Assembly: GCA_950295325.1 (NCBI GenBank) | Contig: OX485803.1 | Coordinates: forward strand, 44,409,554 to 44,473,553 | Source: Polytrichum commune | Lineage: Eukaryota > Streptophyta > Polytrichopsida > Polytrichales > Polytrichaceae | DNA length: 64,000 nt | Direction: 5' to 3' | In this document: positions 47,925-56,332 of the stretch, piece after piece | Position numbering within the stretch: position 1 is the first letter of the stretch | Layout of the letters: every line of letters starts with the position of its first letter | Program-made: the position numbers and the translations under genes | Notes under the pieces: model-generated | Database searches by the model: none | Told to the model about the DNA's origin: nothing | The model's input: only the letters and a program-made list of their open reading frames with translations

Positions 47925-48215
47925 ATGGTGATTAAAGTGCAACCATCCCCATCAAACTCAGATGAATTGTGTGACTTCATCCATTATGTGTCTGCAGTAG
48001 AGTCCACCCATGGAAAACTTAAAAGAGTCAGCAAACACATTCACGACCTGAAAGAACATGCCAAAAGAGGGAAAAGAACATGGTCACTCGAAGAAGAATT
48101 TAACTATAACAAGATATGCAGTGAAATTACTCGGATCTTGAGCCTGCCTGCTAGGAAAATCAAGAAAGTTCAGAATGGGAGGAGGGGAGTTTGTAGTATC
48201 ATCATTGGGTCGTAG
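47925..48215 (+). CDS. orfA of the Ty3 element, unknown 96-residue protein
   Basis: A small basic protein predicted to be mostly helical, with a charged middle (KEHAKRGKRTWSLEEEF) and a lysine/arginine-rich C-terminus. It overlaps orfB by about 41 bases in another frame, so the two could be expressed as one protein by frameshift or splicing. I recognise no domain. It lies where gag would normally start, between the primer-binding site and the RNase H ORF. Confidence 0.5.
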   Translation: MVIKVQPSPSNSDELCDFIHYVSAVESTHGKLKRVSKHIHDLKEHAKRGKRTWSLEEEFNYNKICSEITRILSLPARKIKKVQNGRRGVCSIIIGS

Positions 48216-48417
48216 ACGTATAATATTACAGGACCTCATCACCTTGCAAGCTCAATTTGCATTCTTCCGTAAGAAAGTGAGAGATTTTGATTACATTTTC
48301 GAGAACTTATTCAAGATAATAGAAACCCCTCTATGGAATGAAGAGTCCACACGCATTTTTGATGAATTAAAAGAGTACGGAGAAAAGTTATATCATCACT
48401 ATACCAACAGTCTTTAA
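48175..48417 (+). CDS. orfB of the Ty3 element, unknown 80-residue protein
   Basis: The predicted product is a single amphipathic helical protein (residues 15-80 rich in Leu, Phe, Glu and Lys) ending in YHHYTNSL. It is in the same frame as the downstream RNase H ORF, but stops at 48415, a TAG and a TGA separate them. No known domain is recognised. It could form a coiled-coil partner with orfA. Confidence 0.5.
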   Translation: MGGGEFVVSSLGRRRIILQDLITLQAQFAFFRKKVRDFDYIFENLFKIIETPLWNEESTRIFDELKEYGEKLYHHYTNSL

Positions 48418-48510
48418 CCGGGCCTGATCTTTATAACACCCAACTACCTACATTGGGTCAACAGGGGACGATAGAGGTCATTAGCTTTAGCGCAACACTC
48501 CCCGTGAAGC

Positions 48511-48921
48511 ATGTCTGATAAGAAAAATGAGTGGAAACTATACTTTGATGGATCGTGTTCTAGAGATACAGGATCCGGTGCAGGGGTAGTTTTGGAAGAT
48601 AAAACCGGTATACGAGATAGGTATCACAAAGATCTAGGAAAGAACCTTACGTGCAATCAATCAGAATATGCAGCTTTGATCACGGGTTTGGAAATAGCGA
48701 GAGGGAAAGGTATTACACACTTATCTGTTGCAGGCGACTCTCAGCTGGTATGTAAGCAAGTGTCCGGTGATTGGCAGGTGAAGTCAGAGAAGTTAATTCC
48801 ATATCACCAAGTTGTGGAGAACCTAAAATCACAATTTAAGTCAGTTAGTATTACCCACATTCCTCGTGACCAAAATAGAGAGGCTGATGAATTATCAAAG
48901 TTTGGAGTCCATAGACGTTGA
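48511..48921 (+). CDS. Type I RNase H encoded upstream of gag
   Basis: The product has 136 residues, the size of a free-standing RNase H domain. All four catalytic acids are visible: FDGS (Asp13), NQSEYAAL (Glu52), AGDSQLV (Asp76) and NREADELSK (Asp126). The fold resembles the archaeal/plant-type RNase H (aRNH) acquired by some plant LTR elements. It should degrade the RNA strand of RNA-DNA hybrids during reverse transcription. It is a separate ORF with its own ATG before gag, instead of being part of pol, and it is intact. The pol-encoded RNase H has lost its first Asp, so this ORF probably supplies the activity. Confidence 0.88.
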   Translation: MSDKKNEWKLYFDGSCSRDTGSGAGVVLEDKTGIRDRYHKDLGKNLTCNQSEYAALITGLEIARGKGITHLSVAGDSQLVCKQVSGDWQVKSEKLIPYHQVVENLKSQFKSVSITHIPRDQNREADELSKFGVHRR

Positions 48922-49051
48922 GCGCACAATGAGTTTACTCAGTTTGACGGTCTTTCAAAAAACACATAAAGATTAGTAAGTTTAGCAGAAGCTTGTGTCA
49001 AGCCAAAGCAAAACCAAAGGAGACACCTTAAGAGAGGAACGAGGAAGAACC

Positions 49052-50650
49052 ATGGTGACGATTCCGGTGTTCGATGGTGCGAGCAAGGCAGACCCGGAAA
49101 AGTTTCTTCGACAGTTCAAACGTGCATGCATGGCAAACGGTGACCGTGATGAAGAGGCTTGGTTAGAGATGTTACCAATTCATCTAGACGATGAAGCCTC
49201 ATGGTGGTATGATGCCCAGTCAGCAGAGGTCAAAGCCGGTTGGTCCTCTCTGACCAAGGAATTGCTGAATGAGTTCCAAGAGAAAGAAAGCTATCAAGCC
49301 TTATTAGGAGCTCTCAATCTCATGAGACAAAGGACTAACGCTGCAGGGGCTGCGACAGAGAACGTGCGTGAATTCGTGACAAGGTTGAAAGAAGTGCGAT
49401 CCCGTATTTTGAAGAGTTTGCGGAAAACTTCGAATACGGGGGGGTCAACGGGTCTAACACCAGCGAGTTCGGTAGTCTCTGTTGCGAGCATTGACGCGCT
49501 AGTATTGAGAACATTTGTCAGGGGATTGATACCTCCCATACAGGAGATAGTATCTTGGAAAGAACCAGAGACCTTGGAAGCAGCAGTTGCTTGGGCCCAA
49601 AGAAAGGAGTCGAATCTGGCGGACATGGCTCAACCTGATACCATCATAGTTCCCATGGCATCCACATCCACGCAGGTAAACATCGCCCCGCCCCCAGTGC
49701 GGGTGCAGAGCTCAACGCAGGCGGACAACTCCACAGTAACAAAGCTCGTCGAGGAATTCCGAGATTTGAAATTGTTTCTGGTCCAGGGACAAAATTTCCG
49801 TAACAAGAGCCCGGCCCCAGAACGACCAACCCCGCAAAGATCTGTCCAGTTCGTTACTTGTCATGGTTGCGGCAAAAGAGGTCACTACAAATCGGACTGC
49901 CCAGAACTCAACAATTCGCGGACATCTGGTGGAGGAGGAGCTACCACTTTAGGAGTCAAGTCAGCCGAAGTCAATCTTTTGGAGTTTGCAGGAGGCCAGA
50001 TAGACGATCCGATTCCTGAGGTGATGGTGGTCAAACGTGATAGACCAATGCAAGATGTCGAACCACCAGTGAGGAAGCACCGAAGGAGACGAATGATTGA
50101 TACACCTTGCACCAGTAAAAGAACTGAAAAACGGCCTAGAAGGAGAATTGGTATCGATGACATGTTACTGAGCAGAACACAACCAGATTACTCCATTATT
50201 GCAGACTTGGGAAAGCAATCTGCAAACATAACTATAGGTCAGTTGATTGCTCGTTGTCCCTCATTGAGAAGAGAGCTCAGACAAGGCTTAAGCACAAAAC
50301 GCGGAACCCCAACAACTGCAGAAGTCAGAGTCACTGATTCAACTAGGGAGGACATGCGCTCTCCGCAAGTTGAAGCAACAATTGCCGGACGTGACATTAG
50401 CGGATGCTTAGTGGATGGTGGCGCTGCAGTTAACATCATTTCAAATTGGTTGGTGGACGACCTGGAACTCTCACCAACTCAATCTTCATCGCTACGATTA
50501 AAGGTCGCTGATCAAAGGTGCGTAAAGTCCGTTGGCGTGCTTTCTCAACAACCCGTCACAGTTAAAGGGGTCACAGTAAAAGTAGATTTCCACATTTTAG
50601 ACATCTCAGAAACCCGGGGAGGATATCCTATCATCTTAGGAAGGCCCTAG
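49052..50650 (+). CDS. Gag-protease polyprotein of the Ty3 element
   Basis: I start at the ATG at 49052 (context ACCATGG); the open frame extends to 48995 without another ATG. The capsid-like Gag region includes KFLRQFKRACMANG and a conserved tryptophan pair (ASWWYDAQ). A CCHC zinc knuckle CHGCGKRGHYKSDC lies at 49859-49900, and a basic stretch follows (RKHRRRRMIDTP). The retropepsin-like protease has CLVDGGAAVN with the active Asp at 50414 and ends ILGRP. The frame closes at TAG 50648-50650 exactly where related elements have the Trp of GRPWL, and then continues open. The length is 532 residues. Confidence 0.9.
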   Translation: MVTIPVFDGASKADPEKFLRQFKRACMANGDRDEEAWLEMLPIHLDDEASWWYDAQSAEVKAGWSSLTKELLNEFQEKESYQALLGALNLMRQRTNAAGAATENVREFVTRLKEVRSRILKSLRKTSNTGGSTGLTPASSVVSVASIDALVLRTFVRGLIPPIQEIVSWKEPETLEAAVAWAQRKESNLADMAQPDTIIVPMASTSTQVNIAPPPVRVQSSTQADNSTVTKLVEEFRDLKLFLVQGQNFRNKSPAPERPTPQRSVQFVTCHGCGKRGHYKSDCPELNNSRTSGGGGATTLGVKSAEVNLLEFAGGQIDDPIPEVMVVKRDRPMQDVEPPVRKHRRRRMIDTPCTSKRTEKRPRRRIGIDDMLLSRTQPDYSIIADLGKQSANITIGQLIARCPSLRRELRQGLSTKRGTPTTAEVRVTDSTREDMRSPQVEATIAGRDISGCLVDGGAAVNIISNWLVDDLELSPTQSSSLRLKVADQRCVKSVGVLSQQPVTVKGVTVKVDFHILDISETRGGYPIILGRP

Positions 50651-52186
50651 TTGAGAGAAGTAAAGGCGGTAGATTATTGGGAAAAGGGGAACATGAAAAT
50701 AGGTCCTCGCATGAATAGAGTCAATGTGAAGGTCATACCAAATAGCAGCAAAGAAATAAGCAGTTTACCCGAAGATTCTTGTGACGAGGGATACGATTCA
50801 GCTTGGACATCGGAATATACCACTTCTGATAGTGAAAGCGAAACAGGGGTAGACCTTTATGCTTTAGATCTTCTCCCGCAAGTAGTAACAAACTCCATGC
50901 CTCAGTCAGAAGATATCGTAGTAGTCCCTAGCCGCCGAGAAGAATTGCTCAAATTGGTCAAGTTTGGTCCCTCATTGTCTGGAGAAGAAAAATCCGCATT
51001 ACAAGAACTGGTCTTAGAATATTCGGATTTATTCGTCTCGTGCCACAAGAACTTGCCCCCGATCACCTTAGAGGAACACCGCATTGAGCTCGTAGCAGGA
51101 GCCAAGCCAACACGAGCTCGGCAGAAGAGAATGGCGCCAGAAAAAATGAGGATATTAAAATACGAGCTTGATAAATTGCTGGAGGGAGGATTTATTGTCC
51201 AAGTACACAACACAGAGTGGGTGTCCCCTGTTGTGATAGTACCGAAGAAAGGTGGTAAATGGCGGGTGTGTGTGAATTACCGTGCATTGAACCAAGTTAC
51301 CAAAAAGGACAGGCAACCTTTACCGCACATCGATGAACTCTTGGACGATGTAGCAGGTCACGAGCGATATACCTTTTGCGATGGGTACAGCGGATATCAT
51401 CAGGTGAGGATCCACAGCGATGACATCCTAAAGACCACATTCACAAGTCCATGGGGAACGTTTGCGTACCTGCGAATGCCCTTCGGCCTCTGTAATGCTG
51501 GAGGTACGTTTCAGAGAGTTCAGATGTACATCTTTGGGCCTTACATTGGTAGGTTCATAAGAGTGTACCTCGACGACTTTGCTGTGTATAGCGACAGACA
51601 CCTCCATTTGGATCATGTCAGGATTGCATTCAAAAGGTTGACCGAACATGGGTGTTCATTGAGTCCGGAAAAATGTAGACTCGGCTTTGAGGAAGGTCCA
51701 CTTCTAGGACATATTGTTTTTGGTGGAGGGTTGCGCGTTGACCCGGACAAGATCAAGCGCATCCAAGAACTAAGAGCACCTACAGGACCTGCTGAGGTGG
51801 CAACATTGTGGGGAATCATCAATTATCACAACCGCTTTGTTGAGAACCTTGCAGGAGTGGCACGACCTATCACGATCCTCATCCGGAAGAGTACACCATT
51901 TGCATGGACAGGAAGTTGCTGTGAAGCCCTTGAACACGTAAAAAACTGCCTCGCAAGTGATCCTGTCATGCGACACCCGAATTGGGACTTGGCCTTCATC
52001 ATCAACCCCACGACGTCCGAAGATGCTGTGGCTACAGTGCTCATGCAAAACGATGAAGCAGGACGAGCTCATCCAATTTATTATGCTAGCAGACTATTGA
52101 CAGATTGTGAACAAAATACTCAACAGCTGAGAAGGCAACAACATCTTTGTTGTTTGCATGTACGAAGTTCCGCCATTATCTGTTAG
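50651..52186 (+). CDS. Reverse transcriptase and start of degenerate RNase H (pol, first part)
   Basis: The frame is continuous with gag-protease apart from the TAG, so there is no start codon of its own. RT blocks seen: EWVSPVVIVPKKGGKWRVCV, YSGYHQVRIH, FGLCNAGGTFQRV and the catalytic YLDD (51566-51577). The thumb and connection follow with LGHIVFGGG and INYHNRFVENL. The RNase H start reads FIINPTTSEDAVATVLMQ, lacking the Asp of the usual TDAS motif. A one-base frame change near 52118 interrupts the RNase H. The true reading passes into the next frame, and the tail to 52186 is out-of-frame. Confidence 0.9.
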   Translation: MREVKAVDYWEKGNMKIGPRMNRVNVKVIPNSSKEISSLPEDSCDEGYDSAWTSEYTTSDSESETGVDLYALDLLPQVVTNSMPQSEDIVVVPSRREELLKLVKFGPSLSGEEKSALQELVLEYSDLFVSCHKNLPPITLEEHRIELVAGAKPTRARQKRMAPEKMRILKYELDKLLEGGFIVQVHNTEWVSPVVIVPKKGGKWRVCVNYRALNQVTKKDRQPLPHIDELLDDVAGHERYTFCDGYSGYHQVRIHSDDILKTTFTSPWGTFAYLRMPFGLCNAGGTFQRVQMYIFGPYIGRFIRVYLDDFAVYSDRHLHLDHVRIAFKRLTEHGCSLSPEKCRLGFEEGPLLGHIVFGGGLRVDPDKIKRIQELRAPTGPAEVATLWGIINYHNRFVENLAGVARPITILIRKSTPFAWTGSCCEALEHVKNCLASDPVMRHPNWDLAFIINPTTSEDAVATVLMQNDEAGRAHPIYYASRLLTDCEQNTQQLRRQQHLCCLHVRSSAIIC

Positions 52187-53712
52187 CTAGTCAACACCCA
52201 GTACTGGTCCAAAGTGAGACGGACGAGCTCAAGCGAGTGATACAGCAAACCGAGCCCACAGGAAGAGCAGCAAGATTTTTGGCTGCTCTCCAGCAATATG
52301 ACTTGGTTTTCAAAGTCGCGAAATCCCAAAGGTCATCCCATGCTAGACTTTTGTTGGAGCTCGGGTCTCCCCCAGAATCTGCCGAAGGAGCGATATCTGA
52401 CGAGGCGGAGTGCTTTGTCGTCTCAAGGGCTGAAGACGAACCTGACTATGGTTACCAAACCATCTCAAACTACCTCAAGAATTTGGAGTTCCCTCCTCAT
52501 TCGAGTGCCCAGCAGCGAAAAGACATCCGCAGACGTGCGCTTCCATTTACTTTAATAGGTGACACGCTCTACCTATCATGCCGAGATGGAGTCTTACGAA
52601 GAGCTGTCAACAGAGACGAAGCAAAGAGGATCCTGCGAGAATGTCATGAAGGGATATGTGGAGGGCACTTCGCTGTCGATTCAACTGCAAGGAAAATTCT
52701 CACAGCAGGATATTTTTGGCCGTGTATGTTTAAGGATTGCGCAAGATATTGCCAAAGCTGCCCCTCATGCCAAGCGTATGGGAGAAGGTCATTTGCTCAT
52801 ACAGAACTCCACCCTATTTTTCCTACAGGAGTTTTCAAAAAATGGGGACTAGACTTTGTTGGAGCTCTTCCGAAAACATCGAGGCATAACGAGTATTTAA
52901 TCATAGCGACCGATTATCTAACAAAGTGGTCTGAGGCAGCTGTAGTGAAAAGATGTACCCAAGATGTAGCAGCTGATTTTTTGTACAATCAGGTAATATG
53001 CCGATATGGGTGCCCCCTCGAGGTCGTTACAGATCAAGGATCGCACTTTACAAGCGGAGTAGTCACCAAATTACTAAGCAAATTTTCAGTGAAGCACAGA
53101 AGGGTAACACCATATTATCCTCAGGCTAATGGAATGGTTGAGAAGACTAATGGGATTCTCATCGGAATCATTTCGAAAGTCATATTGGACAAGCGACGTA
53201 CCTGGGATGAGCACGTGGGAGAGGCCCTATGGGCTTACCGCACAGCTTACAAATTAACCACAGGGTACACTCCTTTCCAACTCGTCTTTGGATTTGAAGC
53301 CGTTGTCCCCATCGAACTTGAAATTCCCTCTTTACGTCTCGCTGTCCAGCATGGGTTAGGAGACACTGGATCCTTGGAGGCCCGTCTTATGTCATTGGAA
53401 CGGCTCGACGAGACTAGGAGACGAGCACTTTGGAACAACGAGGTTATCCAGAACAAAAGGAAGGAGAGGCACGATGCAAAAGGGAAGGCAACGACTTACC
53501 CTGCAGGAAGTATTGTGATGCTCGTTGACAGTTGGCTGCAAAAGCAACACGGACAAAAATTTCGCCCCAAGTGGAAGGGGCCCTTCGTCATCCATCACCA
53601 ATTTGAAAATGGGACCTACAAGCTGAGCACACCTGACGGGAGAATCATCACCAAACCTTACAACGGGTCCAAGCTCAAGCTTTACAAACATATGGAATTA
53701 TCAAAGGATTAG
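52119..53712 (+). CDS. RNase H C-terminus and integrase (pol, second part)
   Basis: The frame picks up at about 52119 with STAEKATTSLLFACTKFRHY, the usual end of Ty3 RNase H. The integrase follows. It has an HHCC zinc-binding region (HEGICGGHF...CQSCPSC, about 52645-52765). The catalytic triad is Asp at 52912 (IATDYLTKW), Asp at 53032 (VVTDQGSHF) and Glu at 53140 (ANGMVEKTN). Spacing of 35 residues between the last two fits DDX35E. The C-terminus ends with a GPFVI...YKLSTPDG module and no chromodomain. It ends at the TAG at 53710, 35 bp before the 3' LTR. Confidence 0.9.
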
Positions 53713-53737
53713 GGTTCACTTGATAAACCCTAATCCT

Positions 53738-53747
53738 AGGGAGGAGA
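53738..53747 (+). promoter_or_regulatory. Polypurine tract of the Ty3 element
   Basis: AGGGAGGAGA directly precedes the TGATAACC start of the 3' LTR. This is the expected plus-strand primer. Confidence 0.85.
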
Positions 53748-54357
53748 TGATAACCCTAGAAATTTTCCCACTTTATTCCTCTTTTACATTTATCTTTTTC
53801 CTTTCACATTCACCATTCTGCACCCCACCCTTTCTGCCAATAACCTTTAAATTTCCGATTAAAGTTAAGGACCTCCCTTTTCCCCTCATTCCCCGAATTG
53901 TGAGCACGATGTGACCATTAGTGAATTACTTGCCAAGAATTGAGTTACTTGCCAAGAATGGAGTTTTCCTGCCAAGAATTATTTCTTAACAGGTGATATA
54001 CTTCGACGCTCACCGCACCGGGGGTGGATAGCTTTTCTTTCTTTCTTTCTTTCGAGCTTTTCCTCTCCTGGCCGGAGACTCTCCATGTGTTGGAACTAGG
54101 TCTCAAGTTTCTGGCCATGGTAGACACTTTCCTCTCTAATAAAAGGATCTCTTTGCTTATGGTTGAGTGGAGATGATGTTATCTGAATCTATTTACCTTT
54201 CTGTGTGGGACATGTGGAGATGATGTTACTGTTTATTTGCACGGAACAATGAAGTAGAGTTTTGTCTGGAGTAGGATCGAGCTATATGTGGAGTAAGTCT
54301 TAGAAGTTCCATGTGTAAATAGAGAACCAGTTTTTGAGAAAGTTCATATCTGTTTCA
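53748..54357 (+). repeat. 3' LTR of the Ty3 element
   Basis: This 610-bp repeat matches the 5' LTR except for about five single-base changes (mostly C/T or G/A) and a 5-bp insertion at the AACCTTTAAATTTCC site. The high identity indicates a recent insertion. Confidence 0.92.
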
Positions 54358-54425
54358 GTACTCGTAATCTTTGCTAGAATTGGAAATTGGGAAGATAGTA
54401 AAAGGGGCTAGCAAGGGTTGCGACA

Positions 54426-56329
54426 TATGGTCTACTACCATGGGAACAAATTGAGGCATCGATGTCTTGCTACTGGGATTGTCGCACCATCTTTTGCAAG
54501 GGGTGTTAGCTAGCAGCCTTCCGCCTCCAAGCGCATGTGCTTGGGGGCTCCAAATGGGCAGTATTGCTGATCATTGGAAGCACAATTCACCAATGAGTCC
54601 TATGGTAGTAACGTCAATCCTTGATACATCACTATGCGCAAAAAATCTCACATTCTTGTGTGCTTCTTGGCAAATCGGATCTCACCCGGTTTTCACGGAG
54701 CTCCTCATTGTAGCCGCCGATCACCCTCGACATGGCAGGGTATTATTCCACCACTAGACCACCAGTGCATCTATAGTACTTGTCCAAATGCAATTCAACT
54801 AAAAATAATTTCAAGAGTTTTAAAGAATGTGGATCATAAGAGCTTCCATGATGGACTGGAAATTGTTAAATTACAAAGTTCAATCCATCCCAACCACCAC
54901 CTAATGCAAAACTCTTCAACTTTGCAACTGAAATCCTAAAATGTGAAACTCTCTTTGTTCGTCACTCCTCCAACTTTGTAGACATGGACAAGATACATAC
55001 GTTGAAATAATAGTAAAGTGGGAGATGGCTGTGGGTATGAATGATGTTGAACATACTAGCAAAATTGAATGGATCAAATGGAGAACATGAGAGTTGAGCT
55101 TGCTATTTTCTGAGCCGAGATGAATGTATTCTTAATTCTTGAGGCGTTCCTTGTAGATTTCTTAAATGGTGCAATGTGCATTTAAACATTGATCACCTCC
55201 CAGCAACTTCACTTTAAATAGTATTGACTAGAGGCAAGTGAATATCATGTAATGGTAGTAGAATTTGACAACTCACAAGAATGATTGAAACTACATGCAC
55301 ACATTGAACTAGGTATGTCAGCTTGAAGAGTTGAAATATAGCATAAATCATCATTCCACGATTTAACTGTGGACTTTGGTCAGTTCAAGATGGCAACAAA
55401 AGACCATACTATGAATGCCTTCGATCCTAGGTTGAATTGGAAAGATTTTCTTGTGACTTGACTGGGTTTGTACATGTTAGCTTTGGCACAAAATGTCCTA
55501 AAATGATTATTATTATCTAAGTGAGTGGTGTCTAACAATCCCGTTTCAGTGTACTGGAAAATCTATAGGGGTCAAACTAGTGCTGAATCTGTTAAATTAC
55601 CCTCGTAAATGATTAACTATATATTGAAAATTCTCGATTTGCAATAATCAGCTCAAAAACAACTAGGCACACCATTGTGCCTACCGTAAAGTGCCTCATG
55701 CCTTGGTTTAAAATAATTCATTATTCTTGACATTTTGCCACATGGCAGTCTTACATTCCTTGAAACCAACTAACATCTTATGTGGGAATCATAAATCCAG
55801 TATAGAAAGAAACATGAAGGAGGAAGCACCTTATAGTAGTCATCATTATAAATATATGTGTCCAGTACATGTCAAAAATATGAGTGGAAGGTTCCGAAAA
55901 CTTTTCTTCAGAGAAATTCATATGAAGTTCAAAGGTCATCACCTCTGTTCAGTATCTAGAATTATGATAGATGGCACCACTAATGAAACTGGCACATCTA
56001 CCACCATTCTAGGAGTGATGAACTTCATGGCCCTTCATGTGTGAGCACGGAGGCTCCCAAAACTTGTCTTTTGTCGATTCACGGATGAATGCATCGATTA
56101 ATAATGCAAGACAACAGATCCTTAAAAGTGTGACCTTATATATTATACTTGCAATTGAAAATCCATGTTTGGTACAGAATTTTCGAATAATACATCTTCC
56201 TGTCGACTAATTAACTATTCTACATCGACAGGCAAGTTATTGAATTCTCTGAGTCCTCAACCATCGTTACAAAAATTAATCTGGATATTGTTCATCTGCC
56301 GGTGCAGTTGGATCACTCATCAATCTGCT
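54426..56329. other. Possible LINE 5' end, then intergenic DNA
   Basis: TATGG at 54426-54430 is the second copy of the LTR-A target, so LINE sequence should resume here. The GC-rich stretch to about 54760 is a candidate 5' UTR or start of ORF1, but I see no motif in it. The rest is AT-rich without a gene. An inverted repeat at 55923-56028 is listed separately. Confidence 0.4.
55923..56028. repeat. Inverted repeat carrying the CATCACC...ATCTAG...TAGATG motif
   Basis: The left arm, TGAAGTTC...GTCATCACCTCTG...ATCTAGAATTATGATAGATG, and the right arm, CATCTACCACCATTCTAGGA then GTGATGAACTTCA, are imperfect inverse copies. The same motif occurs singly at 23357-23407 in protease intron 3 and in diverged form at 18680, 18784, 19015 and 19323. 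It is probably a dispersed miniature element. Confidence 0.6.
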
Positions 56330-56332
56330 CAA

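Larger units (their letters stand above)
46955..54357 (+). mobile_element. Young Ty3-type LTR retrotransposon with RNase H upstream of gag
   Basis: LTRs at 46955-47559 and 53748-54357 begin TG, end CA, and differ by about five substitutions and one 5-bp indel in my reading. The duplicated target is GTAC (46951-46954, 54358-54361). The internal region holds a primer-binding site, two unknown ORFs, an RNase H ORF, gag-protease, RT with degenerate RNase H, integrase and a polypurine tract. Domain order RT-RNH-INT places it in Ty3/gypsy. The lack of a chromodomain and the extra RNase H suggest the Tat-like branch. A TAG between protease and RT and a frameshift inside RNase H probably make this copy defective. 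Confidence 0.93.
46049..54425 (+). mobile_element. LTR-A copy 3: solo LTR split by the Ty3 element
   Basis: Left part 46049-46954 (906 bp) and right part 54362-54425 (64 bp) make a 970-bp solo LTR with TGTCGC...GCGACA ends and perfect TATGG duplications. It matches copy 2 along its length and is the reference used here for the empty sites of the MULE and the 2.1-kb element. Confidence 0.88.

Noticed and set aside
52110-52125. Programmed frameshift inside the Ty3 pol RNase H
   Set aside because: No canonical slippery heptamer is present and the site lies in the middle of a domain. A one-base indel mutation is simpler.
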